Shown: positions 30,241-41,320, counted from the stretch's first letter. The stretch is DNA of 64,000 nucleotides from Lachnospiraceae bacterium (GCA_017449075.1 JAFSKG010000008.1:29670-93669); one strand, 5' to 3'. The notes: a model not told the origin generated them from the sequence alone. Translations and numbers: made by a program.

Positions 30241-32253
30241 TCACGCAGCCTTCTTCACGCTATTTATATAACTGATAATTACATCCGCCGCCGCCTCAAC
30301 TCCTATACTTGAGTTTATAGACAAGTCATACATATCAGAATCTCCCCACTCATGTCCAGAAACGCTCTTATAATAATTTGCTCTTGCACTATCTGATCTC
30401 TTTACAAATGTCTCTGCCTTATCTTTGTCATCATGATACATTTCCATTACTTTATTTACTTTATATTCAAAAGGAGCATGTATAAATACTTTGACTACAT
30501 TTTTTCTTTCTTTAAGTACATAATCGCATGCTCTACCTACCATGACACAAGAGCCTGCATCTGCAATTTTATTTATGGCTTTTGCTTGGGCAGTCATCGC
30601 ATATTGAACTGCGGAAGCACTATAGTATCCTCCGAAAGCAGTGTTGTCATTGGTATTTATATCTTTTATAAATTGATTTGACATACCACTTTGTACACTT
30701 GCCACTTCCATTATCTCAGTACAATAAAATGGTATATTGAGTTTCTTCGCAATCTCCTCTCCAACTCTTTTACCAGCAGTTCCATGTTCACGAGATATAG
30801 CGATGATAACTCCTTCAATAGATTTTTTGATAAGTCCCTCAAGTAATCTCTCTTTCTCTTCTTCAGAGAAGTCTGCTGCAACTGTAGTAACCTCGGCAAT
30901 TTTGCTTTTATCAAATGATTTAATAACTCCTATCATCACGACTGCCGTCACAACTGTTGTTATGATATCTGTCACTGGTGCTGCAAAAAATATACCTTCT
31001 ATGCCCGAAGTTCTTGCAAGTGTTATAGATAAAACTATGAGAAGTATATCTCTAAACACAGATAGTGGAGCTGCAAGTCTTGCTGCGCCAATTGATTGTA
31101 AAAATATAGCGCATACTTTTACAAGACAGGCAGGCACCAAGAGTAACAAATAGATTCTCAAACACTGTGTCGCAAAGAATATATAATTTTCATTATCAGA
31201 GCCAAATAGTTCTACAAAGAATGTAGGGAATAATTGAAAGAGCGCCCAACAGATTCCGCAGGACACAAGTGTCCATAGCAGCATCTTTTTCAAGAGCTCA
31301 GCAACTCTATCATATTTATTTGCACCAAAATTATATCCAACTATTGGCTGCCCTCCTGCTGCTATACCTATTGCAATACATAATACTATTTGATAAAGCT
31401 TCATTATAACTACAAAGGCAGCAAGAGATACATCTGAGCCATAGACTGACATTGCACCGTATCTGACAAGTAAAATATTATTTACTACTGTGACAACTAC
31501 AACAGCTATTTGTGTAAGTAAACTTGATGAGCCAAGAGCCATTATTCTTCTGAGCACACTAAACTTTGGCACAAAACTTTTTGCACTTAAAGTAAAATTC
31601 TTTGGCTTCAAAAAATAAAATGCATATATTATAAAACTTAAAAATTGTCCGAGGATAGTTGCATATGCAGCTCCACCTATGCCGAGCTTTAATACAAAAA
31701 TTGCAACTGGGTCTCCAATAATATTAAAAATTGCACCAGCAAGCATACCAACCATTGCATAATTTGGACTTCCATCAGACCTTATGATTCCTGACATCGT
31801 AGTTTGTGCGATAAAAAGTGGCATCATAAGGAAAATCACAAATCCATACTGTCTTGTCATCTCAAGATTTGCCTCAGTTGCGCCTACAAGGTAAAGTAGC
31901 CTATCTCCAAGTGCATAGTATATAATAGTATAAACAATTCCCACTATAAGAGATACTGTAATACTTGTTCCTACCGCCTTATCAACATTTCTGCCTTCTC
32001 CTCTGCCTAGAGCCATGCTTATAGTTGATGCAACTCCATCTCCAAAAAATACACCAAAGCCTAGTCCTATCATTGTGAGCGGGAAAATAATTCCTGTGGC
32101 TGCATTTCCTAGATATCCTATACCTTGCCCAACAAATATCTGATCCACGATATTATATAAGCTTTGAATAATCAATCCAAAAATTGCAGGCATTGCAAAT
32201 TTGAATAATAATTTTCCTGTTTTTTCTGTTCCTAAATACGCACTTTCATTCAT
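30241..32253 (-). CDS. MATE-family transporter fused to a cytidylate-kinase-like domain
   Basis: 670 residues. Residues 1-~455 are a twelve-segment MATE multidrug/cation antiporter (opening ESAYLGTEKTGKLLFKFAMP; internal VGQGIGYLGNAATG). After a short charged linker, residues ~475-670 form a Cytidylate_kin2-like nucleotide kinase domain: IAISREHGTAGKRVGEEIAK is the altered P-loop, then IPFYCTEIM and VGRACDYVL. Plain MATE proteins end near 450, so this is a true C-terminal fusion in one frame. The kinase domain would lie in the cytoplasm and might sense or phosphorylate a nucleotide; its function is unknown. GGAAGG lies about nine bases upstream. It follows maf by about 50 bases, across a repeat. 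Confidence 0.9.
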   Translation of the reverse strand: MNESAYLGTEKTGKLLFKFAMPAIFGLIIQSLYNIVDQIFVGQGIGYLGNAATGIIFPLTMIGLGFGVFFGDGVASTISMALGRGEGRNVDKAVGTSITVSLIVGIVYTIIYYALGDRLLYLVGATEANLEMTRQYGFVIFLMMPLFIAQTTMSGIIRSDGSPNYAMVGMLAGAIFNIIGDPVAIFVLKLGIGGAAYATILGQFLSFIIYAFYFLKPKNFTLSAKSFVPKFSVLRRIMALGSSSLLTQIAVVVVTVVNNILLVRYGAMSVYGSDVSLAAFVVIMKLYQIVLCIAIGIAAGGQPIVGYNFGANKYDRVAELLKKMLLWTLVSCGICWALFQLFPTFFVELFGSDNENYIFFATQCLRIYLLLLVPACLVKVCAIFLQSIGAARLAAPLSVFRDILLIVLSITLARTSGIEGIFFAAPVTDIITTVVTAVVMIGVIKSFDKSKIAEVTTVAADFSEEEKERLLEGLIKKSIEGVIIAISREHGTAGKRVGEEIAKKLNIPFYCTEIMEVASVQSGMSNQFIKDINTNDNTAFGGYYSASAVQYAMTAQAKAINKIADAGSCVMVGRACDYVLKERKNVVKVFIHAPFEYKVNKVMEMYHDDKDKAETFVKRSDSARANYYKSVSGHEWGDSDMYDLSINSSIGVEAAADVIISYINSVKKAA

Positions 32254-32280
32254 TTCTTATAACCTTCCTTTTAAATAATA

Positions 32281-32309
32281 CGTACGGGCGAGCTTTGCGA
32301 GCCCACCTA
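32281..32309. repeat. Palindromic repeat (GTACGGGCGAGC form) at the maf stop
   Basis: CGTACGGGCGAGCTTTGCGAGCCCACCTA. It lies between maf and the MATE gene, with the maf TAG at its edge. Confidence 0.7.
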
Positions 32310-32858
32310 TACTATCGAATTAAATGCCTTCATCGGAAACCCGATTACGTTATCAATGTTCCCATCCACCTTCACTGCAAAATCAAAACCCTCATCCTGT
32401 ATCCCATAACTTCCTGCCTTGTCAAGTGGATTACATCTATCTATATATTCTTCTATCTCCATATCGCTAAGTTCTCTAAATGTAACTTTTGTAATCTCGT
32501 GCGCAACTTTCACGCCATCGCCTCTAATCACACAAACTGATGATGCCACTATATGAGTCTTACCGGATAGCGATTTAAGAATTTTAACTGCGTCTTCTCT
32601 ATCTTTTGGTTTGCCGATGATTATGCCGTCGTTCACCACTACTGTGTCGCAACTCACAATCGGGCTCCTAAAGTTCGCCCCTACGGACTTCGCTTTTGCG
32701 ATAGCACACTCGCTTACTAACTCTTCACTGTACTTCTCGCCAACTATATTTTTCTCATCACCTTCTGGCACAATTACTTCAAAGTCGATGCCATTTTCTT
32801 TTAAAATTTCTCTTCTTCTTGGTGATGCTGAAGCTAAAATTATTTTTTCTATTTTCAT
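32307..32858 (-). CDS. maf: Maf-family nucleoside triphosphate pyrophosphatase
   Basis: 183 residues. Maf enzymes hydrolyse dTTP/UTP or modified nucleotides to monophosphates and influence septum formation. LASASPRRREIL is the phosphate-binding N-terminus, SCDTVVV carries the catalytic Asp, then GKPKDREDA and DKAGSYGIQ follow. About residues 57-66 (SVGANFRSP) are encoded by a copy of the palindromic repeat inserted in frame in the loop before the catalytic strand. No strong ribosome binding site; TATAAT lies at 32885-32890. Confidence 0.93.
   Translation of the reverse strand: MKIEKIILASASPRRREILKENGIDFEVIVPEGDEKNIVGEKYSEELVSECAIAKAKSVGANFRSPIVSCDTVVVNDGIIIGKPKDREDAVKILKSLSGKTHIVASSVCVIRGDGVKVAHEITKVTFRELSDMEIEEYIDRCNPLDKAGSYGIQDEGFDFAVKVDGNIDNVIGFPMKAFNSIV
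32660..32688. repeat. Palindromic repeat inside maf coding sequence
   Basis: CGGGCTCCTAAAGTTCGCCCCTACGG, a shortened copy, read in frame by maf. Confidence 0.7.
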
Positions 32859-32948
32859 ATTTTTTATTGAGCTTGCCCGTACAAATTATATCATATATAG
32901 TATTTTTGCGCTACACATCTATTTTCAGACCACAACACAATACGGTTA

Positions 32949-32977
32949 TTATCAGAATTTCAAAAATACTGTATAAT
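32949..32977 (+). promoter_or_regulatory. Promoter of the 29-residue peptide gene
   Basis: TTATCA (32949-32954), 17-base spacer, TATAAT (32972-32977) on the plus strand. A small hairpin CTACTC-TTT-GAGTAG lies in the leader before AGGAGG. Confidence 0.75.
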
Positions 32978-33022
32978 TTGATTGCCTACTCTTTGAGTAG
33001 AGGTTACGAAAGGAGGAAGGCT

Positions 33023-33112
33023 ATGTTTAATTTCTTATTCCTAGTTTTGGTAGATATAGTAGCAGGAATTATTCTGTACTATATTTACAAGTGGCTAGAT
33101 AGTCAAACTTGA
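33023..33112 (+). CDS. 29-residue hydrophobic peptide
   Basis: The only complete plus-strand gene. ATG 33023 follows a near-perfect AGGAGGAAGGCT ribosome binding site; the stop is TGA at 33110-33112. The peptide has one membrane segment (FLFLVLVDIVAGIILYYIYK) and a short polar end with KWLDSQT. The gene has its own promoter and a strong terminator. Size, single span and charged tail resemble small membrane-acting toxins of type I systems and other short membrane peptides; I cannot assign a family. No antisense RNA promoter was identified with confidence. Confidence 0.75.
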   Translation: MFNFLFLVLVDIVAGIILYYIYKWLDSQT

Positions 33113-33124
33113 TTTCTAGTTGCG

Positions 33125-33152
33125 GTGCCCTTTTGCAGGGGCACTTTTTTTT
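33125..33152 (+). terminator. Terminator of the 29-residue peptide gene
   Basis: GTGCCC (33125-33130) pairs with GGGCAC (33139-33144), followed by eight T on the plus strand. Confidence 0.85.
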
Positions 33153-33191
33153 AAAAAAAAAAGACACCTTATTGCAATCGATGTCTTTTTT
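33153..33191 (-). terminator. Terminator of the ATP synthase operon
   Basis: AAAAAGACA and TGTCTTTTT pair around a ~14-base loop, with A runs and T runs on either side, so it may work in both directions. It lies about 60 bases after the atpC stop at 33253. Confidence 0.7.
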
Positions 33192-33252
33192 TCTGAATAA
33201 TTTCATTTTCCTAGTTGTGATAATTATACCACATCAACATTATTTGTCAAGC

Positions 33253-33656
33253 CTACAACTCCGCCACCTCAAGTCTGACATTCGCCCTCTGGAGCGCATC
33301 TTCTGCTCTCTCTAAATCAGTATCTTCTTTTTTATTTTCAATTCTGTCTTCTGCTCTCTTCTTTGCCTCTTTAGCTCTCTCCACATCTATCTCATCTTGC
33401 ATCTCTATAATCTCTGCAAGTAAAGATATAGTATCTGGCATAATAGTTGCTATCCCTGACATGAGCGCCGCATACATTGGTTTCTCTTTTCCCTCTTCAT
33501 ACACTGCAAGTCGTCCTGGTGCTATTATCTGAGTCATAGCAACATGACCTGGAAGCACTCCGACATATCCTTCAGTAGTATTGTATTCTATCATCGTGCA
33601 CTCGCCATCAAATACTACTTTGTCAGGAGATATAATTTGTAATCTAACTTTGTTCA

Positions 33657-33657
<1 letters not shown>
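33253..33657 (-). CDS. atpC: F1 ATP synthase epsilon subunit
   Basis: 134 residues. Part of the central stalk, coupling rotor to catalysis and inhibiting ATP hydrolysis. The N-terminal beta-sandwich shows LQIISPDKVVFDGE and GYVGVLPGHVAM; the C-terminal part is a charged helical hairpin. The start overlaps the atpD stop by one base (TAATG). Last gene of the atp operon. Confidence 0.96.
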
Positions 33658-35115
<1,458 letters not shown>

Positions 35116-35116
35116 T

Positions 35117-36037
35117 CTATATAGCATTTGCTCCTGCAACTATCTCTGTCAACTCTTGAGTTATAGCACCCTGTCTTGCTCTATTATACATGACACCAAG
35201 TTTTTCACTTAATTCTTTTGCATTCTTTGTCGCATTGTCCATCGCTGTCATTCTCGCTCCATTTTCAGAAGCAATTGATGCAGTAAGTGCACCGTATAAA
35301 AGAGTTGATATGTATTGAGGAATCATTTTGTTTAGCATTTCTTCCTCATCCATCTCATAATTCATCGGCATCGTCATATCATCATCATATTTTGATTTTG
35401 CTACGACAAATGTTTTCTTTCCAAGAAGTTCTGTATCATCATCGACATTTTTCTCAACGTTTTCAAATGGCAAAAGTTTCAAAATTCTTGGTATATGTAC
35501 TATAGTATTCTTGAAATAAGTATACACAAGATATATTTCATTTATCTTTCCTGCTGCAAAATCATCGAGAATCTTATTTGCCAAAAGTACATAAGGTCCA
35601 TATTTGATGTCTTCCATATATTCTGAGTAGTCAAGTTCTATAGTGAATCCTTTATTCTTGAGATCATCTCGAACCTTTGAACCAACTGCGTATACAAGTG
35701 TGTCAGCTGGTGTGAACTTTATCGGAGCCTCTTCACCTACAAGTTTCTTAACTATGCTCGAGTTGTATCCACCTGCAAGTCCTTTATTAGATGAGAAAAC
35801 TACTATCGCCTTCTTGCCACTTGGATTTCCTTTTAAATACTTATGAGAAACTACATTTGTTCTTTTTATAATTCCTGTAATCTTCTCATACATAGCATCA
35901 AAAAATGGTACAGCGTCAGTAGCAATCTGTTTAGTCTTTTGAAGTTTTACAGTGGCAACCAATTTCATTGCCTTTGTAATCTTTCCAGTCGACTCTACAG
36001 TACGTTTTCTTTTTTTAATTTGCTTCATTGAAGCCAT
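35117..36037 (-). CDS. atpG: F1 ATP synthase gamma subunit
   Basis: 306 residues. The rotor shaft. N-terminal MKQIKKRKRTVESTGKITKAM and C-terminal ENGARMTAMDNATKNAKEL (~265) plus YNRARQGAITQELTEI are the family signatures. GAGGG lies ten bases before the ATG. It is six bases after atpA. Confidence 0.97.
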   Translation of the reverse strand: MASMKQIKKRKRTVESTGKITKAMKLVATVKLQKTKQIATDAVPFFDAMYEKITGIIKRTNVVSHKYLKGNPSGKKAIVVFSSNKGLAGGYNSSIVKKLVGEEAPIKFTPADTLVYAVGSKVRDDLKNKGFTIELDYSEYMEDIKYGPYVLLANKILDDFAAGKINEIYLVYTYFKNTIVHIPRILKLLPFENVEKNVDDDTELLGKKTFVVAKSKYDDDMTMPMNYEMDEEEMLNKMIPQYISTLLYGALTASIASENGARMTAMDNATKNAKELSEKLGVMYNRARQGAITQELTEIVAGANAI

Positions 36038-36043
36038 AATCTA

Positions 36044-37561
36044 TTATCCCTCGTAGCCCTTTGACTTCTTGAAACTCTCAATTGCATTTTTAAGAGCTTC
36101 TTCTATCTCAGGTGTTAATTCTTTTTTATCTCTTATACCACTAAATACTTGTGGTGCTGTAGTTTCTATAAATGTAAATAACTCTGATTCAAAATCAAGA
36201 ATCTTTGCAACTGGTACATCAAGTAAATATCTCTTCTCTGCTGCATATATTATAGTAATTTGTTTTTCAACAGGAAGTGGTTTATATTGAGGTTGCTTTA
36301 ATATCTCACGAACTCTCTCACCTTGTGCAAGTTGCTCCTTTGTAGACTTATCAAGGTCAGAACCAAATTGAGCAAATGATGCGAGTTCTCTGAACTGTGC
36401 AAGCTCAACTCTTATAGGTGCAGCAATTTTTTTCATTGCCTTAACCTGCGCTGAACCACCAACACGGCTTACTGAAAGTCCTGCGTTTATCGCTGGTCTA
36501 AATCCAGCATTGAACATATCAGTCTCAAGATATATCTGTCCATCAGTTATAGATATAACATTTGTAGGAATATATGCAGATACATCGCCTGCTTGAGTCT
36601 CTATTATAGGAAGAGCAGTGAGTGAACCACCGCCTAACTTGTCATTGAGCTTTGATGCTCTTTCAAGTAATCTACTATGCAAATAGAATACATCTCCAGG
36701 GTAAGCCTCTCTTCCTGGTGGTCTCTTAAGAAGAAGCGAGAGTGTTCTGTATGCTGCTGCATGCTTAGTTAAGTCATCATAAACTATGAGCACATCTTCA
36801 CCTTTTTCCATCCACTCTTCACCAATAGCACATCCTGAATATGGTGCTATGTATTGAAGTGGTGCGAGATCAGATGCAGTTGCAGCTACAACTGTAGTGT
36901 AATCCATAGCACCAAAGTCTTCGAGCACCTTAACTATATTCGCAACAGTTGACGCCTTTTGACCTATGGCAACATAGATACATTTAACTCCCTGTCCTTT
37001 TTGATTTATTATAGTATCAATAGCGATCGCTGTCTTTCCAGTTTGACGATCGCCAATTATTAACTCTCTTTGTCCACGACCAATAGGAATCATGGCATCT
37101 ATAGCCTTGATACCAGTTTGAAGTGGCTCTTTAACTGACTTTCTATCTATGACGCCATGTGCTATTCTCTCTATAGGACGAGTTCCAGTAGTATTTATTG
37201 GTCCCTTATTATCAATAGGTTGTCCTATAGCATTAACTACACGACCAATCATAGCATCACCAACAGGTACTGACATGATTCTCTTTGTTCTCTTAACTGC
37301 ATCGCCTTCTTTTATGTCATCGGCATTTCCAAGAAGAACACAACCAATGTTATCTTCCTCAAGGTTAAGAATCATACCATAAACTTCACCTGGGAATTCA
37401 AGAAGTTCGCCTTGCATTGCATCTTTAAGTCCATGTATACGAGCTATACCATCTGCAACTTGTATTACGACTCCTTCTTCTTCTATACCAGATGCGTCCT
37501 GATACTTTCCGATTTGTTCTTTTATTATAGAACTAATCTCTTCTGGTTTTAAATTAATCAT
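36044..37561 (-). CDS. atpA: F1 ATP synthase alpha subunit
   Basis: 505 residues. Nucleotide-binding regulatory subunit of F1. Walker A is [13 protein letters not shown] (~170-182), [12 protein letters not shown] is Walker B, and [14 protein letters not shown] is the ATP synthase alpha/beta signature. It overlaps atpH by four bases (ATGA), so translation is coupled. Confidence 0.98.
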   Translation of the reverse strand: MINLKPEEISSIIKEQIGKYQDASGIEEEGVVIQVADGIARIHGLKDAMQGELLEFPGEVYGMILNLEEDNIGCVLLGNADDIKEGDAVKRTKRIMSVPVGDAMIGRVVNAIGQPIDNKGPINTTGTRPIERIAHGVIDRKSVKEPLQTGIKAIDAMIPIGRGQRELIIGDRQTGKTAIAIDTIINQKGQGVKCIYVAIGQKASTVANIVKVLEDFGAMDYTTVVAATASDLAPLQYIAPYSGCAIGEEWMEKGEDVLIVYDDLTKHAAAYRTLSLLLKRPPGREAYPGDVFYLHSRLLERASKLNDKLGGGSLTALPIIETQAGDVSAYIPTNVISITDGQIYLETDMFNAGFRPAINAGLSVSRVGGSAQVKAMKKIAAPIRVELAQFRELASFAQFGSDLDKSTKEQLAQGERVREILKQPQYKPLPVEKQITIIYAAEKRYLLDVPVAKILDFESELFTFIETTAPQVFSGIRDKKELTPEIEEALKNAIESFKKSKGYEG

Positions 37562-38163
37562 AGTTTTAAACCCCTTAGACTTTTAGTTATATCAAACATC
37601 TTAGTTTTATATGTTTTATCTAGTACTTTATCATCAATTTTTATTTTAAGTCCCGCAATCAAACTCTCATCAATCTTATAATCAATAATGAATTTATCAA
37701 ATCCAATTGAAGCAATGAGTTTCTCTTCAAGTGCTTTTTTCTTGTCATCGCTAAGTTCTCTAGCAGACACTATCTCGGCCTCACCTACATTCTTGCTTCT
37801 AAGTGTCCTATGTGAGAAATCCTTAAGTATATTTGCAATCTCTTTTGCTCTACCCTTCTTGATTACTATGGATATAAAGTCAAGAATCTTTGGATCCTCA
37901 CCTTTATTAGAATCAATCTTAAAGAATCTAAGAGCCTTAGCCATAGGTCCTGCCCAGATTTTATTGATAAAAAGTTCTCTCACAAATGATATTTTCTCAT
38001 CTGTGCTGACCTTTGGATTTGACAAAAACTCTTTTAAATCATCTGAACTAGTCCACACAAAGATTAAATCCTGCGCTTCCTCGTACATCTTCTCGAGTTG
38101 ATTATTCTCTTTAGCAAAGTCATACAAAGCTTCGCCATAAATTTTTGAAACTAACCTTGCCAT
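37558..38163 (-). CDS. atpH: F1 ATP synthase delta subunit
   Basis: 201 residues, slightly longer than the usual ~180. Peripheral stalk connector between F1 and subunit b. The N-terminal helical domain is [16 protein letters not shown]; the C-terminal part has [20 protein letters not shown] and [15 protein letters not shown], both typical. It overlaps atpF by 13 bases. Confidence 0.95.
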   Translation of the reverse strand: MARLVSKIYGEALYDFAKENNQLEKMYEEAQDLIFVWTSSDDLKEFLSNPKVSTDEKISFVRELFINKIWAGPMAKALRFFKIDSNKGEDPKILDFISIVIKKGRAKEIANILKDFSHRTLRSKNVGEAEIVSARELSDDKKKALEEKLIASIGFDKFIIDYKIDESLIAGLKIKIDDKVLDKTYKTKMFDITKSLRGLKL

Positions 38164-38687
38164 GAACTTGCTCCAATTTCGCTTAATGCTTCTTCAAATA
38201 ACTTATCTTCGCTCTTTGCATTTACATTTTCTTTTATAATCTTAGATGCAATTAAAGTTGAAATTCCAATGACTTGATTTTTTAATTCATCGACAGCCTT
38301 TGCTTTTTCTTGCTCAATCTCTTTATTGCCGCGATTAATGATATTTTGTGCTTCCGCCTTTGCTTCTGCCACTATCTCTTCGCCCATCTTCTTTGCATTC
38401 TTTCTTGCATCTTCCATTATATTTTCAACTTCAACTCTAGTGTCTGCAAGTTTCTTCTCGTACTCTTCTCTAAGAGAAATGGCTTTAGCTTCTTGGCTTT
38501 TAGCATTTTCAATTTCATTTTTTATCTTGTCACTTCTGTTCTTCAATACCTTTTGAACTGGATTAAAAAGAAAATATGATAGCGCAAAGAAAAGTATAAA
38601 TACATTTATACCTGTTATTATAGAATCAAAAATCAGTTGACTATCAAAACCAATGATTCTAAATAAACTTTCTCCTGCTAAAAACAT
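38151..38687 (-). CDS. atpF: Fo ATP synthase subunit b
   Basis: 178 residues. One N-terminal membrane segment (ITGINVFILFFALSYFLFNP) followed by a long charged helix (KNRSDKIKNEIENAKSQEA onward), forming the peripheral stalk dimer. A start a few codons downstream is possible. AGGAGGAT lies just upstream of ATG 38687. Confidence 0.95.
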   Translation of the reverse strand: MFLAGESLFRIIGFDSQLIFDSIITGINVFILFFALSYFLFNPVQKVLKNRSDKIKNEIENAKSQEAKAISLREEYEKKLADTRVEVENIMEDARKNAKKMGEEIVAEAKAEAQNIINRGNKEIEQEKAKAVDELKNQVIGISTLIASKIIKENVNAKSEDKLFEEALSEIGASSWQG

Positions 38688-38698
38688 TTATCCTCCTT

Positions 38699-38783
38699 AC
38701 ACCTCGCTACGCTCGGTGTGTCTCGTTCACTTCTGTGTCGCTATGCAAAGCAAGTTTTGCTCGCGCCCCATCAGTTCACTCGT
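38699..38783. repeat. G+C-richer, partly palindromic intergenic repeat between atpE and atpF
   Basis: It contains ACACCTCGCTACGCTCGGTGTG and a GCTCGCGCCCC segment. The base composition resembles the dispersed repeats but the sequence differs from the main GTAGGGGCG core, so it is a second type or a degraded copy. Confidence 0.5.
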
Positions 38784-39077
<294 letters not shown>

Positions 39078-39111
39078 TTATATGTATAAAGTTTTAGTTA
39101 CAAATTTATAT

Positions 39112-39141
39112 TTGTAGGGGTGAATGCTCGCAGAGCCCTAC
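39112..39141. repeat. Palindromic GTAGGGG repeat at the atpB stop
   Basis: TGTAGGGGTGAATGCTCGCAGAGCCCTACA, a single unit with complementary TGTAGGG/CCCTACA ends. Its edge supplies the TAG stop of atpB. Confidence 0.8.
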
Positions 39142-39851
39142 AATTTATCGTTTACATATACCATCGTCAACATACAAAATACATATGTTTGTATACATCC
39201 ACTAAACAAATCAAGATACGCATGTAAGAAACTTGGCACTGCTATTCTACCTAGTAATGGTATCATACCATACCAAAGTCCAAGCATTATGACACCTGCC
39301 AAAAGGTTTGCAAAAAGACGGAGCGAAATAGAAATTGGGTTTGCAAATTCTCCTATCAAGTTTATAGGGAAGAGAAATGGAAGTGGTTGAAAAAGTCCTG
39401 TGAAGTGTCCAACACCGTGGTTCTTGATTCCCTGGAACTGCACAATTGCAAATGTAAAAACTCCAAGACAGAATGTAACACCATAGTCTGCTGTAGGAGC
39501 TCTCATACCCAAGAAGCCAGATAAGTTGCAAGTCAAGATAAAAATAAAAAGGGTGCCAATGTAGTTTATGAATCTATTTCTATTAGATCCCAAAATACTA
39601 TCAGCCATCCCATTCAGTGCTTCCACAGCCATCTCTATAAAATTTTGAAGTCCAGTTGGCACCTCATCTGCATTTGCAAATTTCTTGCCAACTACTATTC
39701 CGAAAATTAAAATGATAAGAGTTATAATCCAAGAAGATATAGCAGTAGTAGTAATCCAAATATCACTACCTAAAAACTGGAAAGGAAGTTTATAAACTCC
39801 TCTAATCATAAATGATTCTGCTAATTCATTTCCTGCTAAAAATAATCCCAT
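39138..39851 (-). CDS. atpB: Fo ATP synthase subunit a
   Basis: 237 residues, multi-span membrane protein that forms the ion half-channels against the c ring. The essential Arg is in ISISLRLFANLLAGVIML (~185). ITTTAISSWIITLIIL and NFIEMAVEALNGM are typical. The C-terminal TAG lies in the palindromic repeat. The start is about 20 bases after atpI. Confidence 0.96.
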   Translation of the reverse strand: MGLFLAGNELAESFMIRGVYKLPFQFLGSDIWITTTAISSWIITLIILIFGIVVGKKFANADEVPTGLQNFIEMAVEALNGMADSILGSNRNRFINYIGTLFIFILTCNLSGFLGMRAPTADYGVTFCLGVFTFAIVQFQGIKNHGVGHFTGLFQPLPFLFPINLIGEFANPISISLRLFANLLAGVIMLGLWYGMIPLLGRIAVPSFLHAYLDLFSGCIQTYVFCMLTMVYVNDKL

Positions 39852-39871
39852 ATCTCTCCTCTATAATAAAA

Positions 39872-40309
39872 CTATGATATTCGCTTCTCGATTACTGGAG
39901 CTAAGTATGCGCTAACTTTTACACCAAGCGTTGCAAGAGCAAACATTATGCCACCGGTAAGTCCAAAAGTTTTTTCATTTATTACTATAATAAGTATTAT
40001 ACAAAATGCTACAAGTCTAACTACACTCATAAGTGCTACATGATTTTTTGCGTACTTCTCATCATTTGCTGAAATTGCCTTTGATAATGATATAGCCATC
40101 GAATATAGACCAACAACGCTACATATAAAACCTATCAATACGCAGATTTCATTTTTAACTATAAAGACCAATGTATCATTGCTGCTTAAATTTTTACTTC
40201 GACAAAATATTACAAATATGATAATTGACACGATAAGTAAAACTATATTATAAAGTAAAGAACCTATTATCATACACTTCAAAGTTCTTTTTAACTTGCT
40301 ATCAAGCAT
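39872..40309 (-). CDS. atpI: ATP synthase protein I-like membrane protein
   Basis: 145 residues with four predicted membrane segments. Position before atpB and size fit AtpI, which assists c-ring assembly in several bacteria. Sequence identity of this family is low, so the call rests largely on operon position and topology. It starts two bases after the 44-residue upstream gene. Confidence 0.75.
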   Translation of the reverse strand: MLDSKLKRTLKCMIIGSLLYNIVLLIVSIIIFVIFCRSKNLSSNDTLVFIVKNEICVLIGFICSVVGLYSMAISLSKAISANDEKYAKNHVALMSVVRLVAFCIILIIVINEKTFGLTGGIMFALATLGVKVSAYLAPVIEKRIS

Positions 40310-40311
40310 TA

Positions 40312-40446
40312 CTATTCTTCTTCATTTGCATCTTTGCCGAGTGACATCTGATTTACAAAATATGCCACATTGCCAGTCACTATTGCAGCAATAGTTACAC
40401 ATAAGATAACTACAGCAAAGAAAAACCAAAATAAAAACCCGTCCAT
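40312..40446 (-). CDS. 44-residue single-span membrane peptide heading the atp operon
   Basis: ATG 40446 lies five bases after GGAGG; an ATG three bases earlier is too close to it. The peptide has one membrane helix (FLFWFFFAVVILCVTIAAIV), a polar segment and an acidic end (DANEEE). It is first in the operon and coupled to atpI. It is too short for AtpZ, which has two spans; function unknown, perhaps an assembly factor. Confidence 0.75.
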   Translation of the reverse strand: MDGFLFWFFFAVVILCVTIAAIVTGNVAYFVNQMSLGKDANEEE

Positions 40447-40472
40447 CATTACCTCCAAAATAGTGCCTTATT

Positions 40473-40501
40473 ATTTTAGCAAATATTGTGTTCTATTTCA
40501 A
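40473..40501 (-). promoter_or_regulatory. Promoter of the ATP synthase operon
   Basis: TTGAAA (40496-40501), 17-base spacer, TAAAAT (40473-40478) on the minus strand, about 27 bases before the first start codon of the operon. Confidence 0.8.
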
Positions 40502-40519
40502 TATACATTTTAATTCCTT

Positions 40520-41320
40520 TTATTTTATGCCCTTACTTTCCATTATTTCTACTACTTTTTTAAACAATAGTTGTGCATAGGCCGCACTTCCATCGCCTGT
40601 AGGATGCACTCCATCTTCTGTTATAAATGTGTCACTCATCCGGGCTATCTTATTCCAGTCGGCTATATAACAATTATCATGAGTATTTACAAAGTTTATC
40701 AAATCTCGATTTCGATTTCTCTCTTGTCCCTTATATGGCATCACTATTGTAGGGATTATGAGTGGTCTACCTTCCATTCCTTGATACACATGTTCAAGCA
40801 CTTCAACATCTATTCCTTTCATAGCATTGTTTCCAAGAGATAGAATCATTATGTCGCCCACCCTGTCAATCTCTTTCATCGCATCGAATGCCTCTATTCC
40901 CACTTCCATCTCTCTTCCAGACACGGAATCTTGTGTCAAATTTTTAAAAAATCTATTGAGATAAGTTTTTGATAAATCAGAGATTGAATCACCAATGATT
41001 GACACCTTCATATCTTTATATTTAAAATAATCTTCCTTAGTCACATAGATATCTTCACCAATTCTGTGATTTAACTCATCAACTTTTGTAAGTGTATTTC
41101 TATATTGGTCTCCACTTACATCTGATAAATCTATACTCTCTATCACAAATGAAGCCTCTGTCTCAGTTAATGTTGTCTCACTATTTTCCGTGACTTCATT
41201 GCTTTCATTTATCGCCACTTCATCATTTTTAGAACAAGAAAAACACACTACAAGTAAGAGAAATACAAATGCCGTATTTAAAATTTTTTTGATTAGTTTT
41301 TTTAATTTTATAATCATCAT
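40520..41320 (-). CDS. SGNH-hydrolase-like lipoprotein
   Basis: 266 residues. The N-terminus is a lipoprotein signal ending VVCFSC, with SKND after the Cys. Residues ~105-262 are an SGNH-type esterase/acetyltransferase domain: IIGDSISD (nucleophile Ser), SLGNNA (Gly/Asn blocks) and EDGVHPTGDG (Asp-x-x-His). The same domain forms the middle of the adjacent acyltransferase, to which it is clearly related. The start overlaps the acyltransferase stop by four bases. Probably acts with it on an extracellular glycan or wall polymer. Confidence 0.87.
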   Translation of the reverse strand: MMIIKLKKLIKKILNTAFVFLLLVVCFSCSKNDEVAINESNEVTENSETTLTETEASFVIESIDLSDVSGDQYRNTLTKVDELNHRIGEDIYVTKEDYFKYKDMKVSIIGDSISDLSKTYLNRFFKNLTQDSVSGREMEVGIEAFDAMKEIDRVGDIMILSLGNNAMKGIDVEVLEHVYQGMEGRPLIIPTIVMPYKGQERNRNRDLINFVNTHDNCYIADWNKIARMSDTFITEDGVHPTGDGSAAYAQLLFKKVVEIMESKGIK

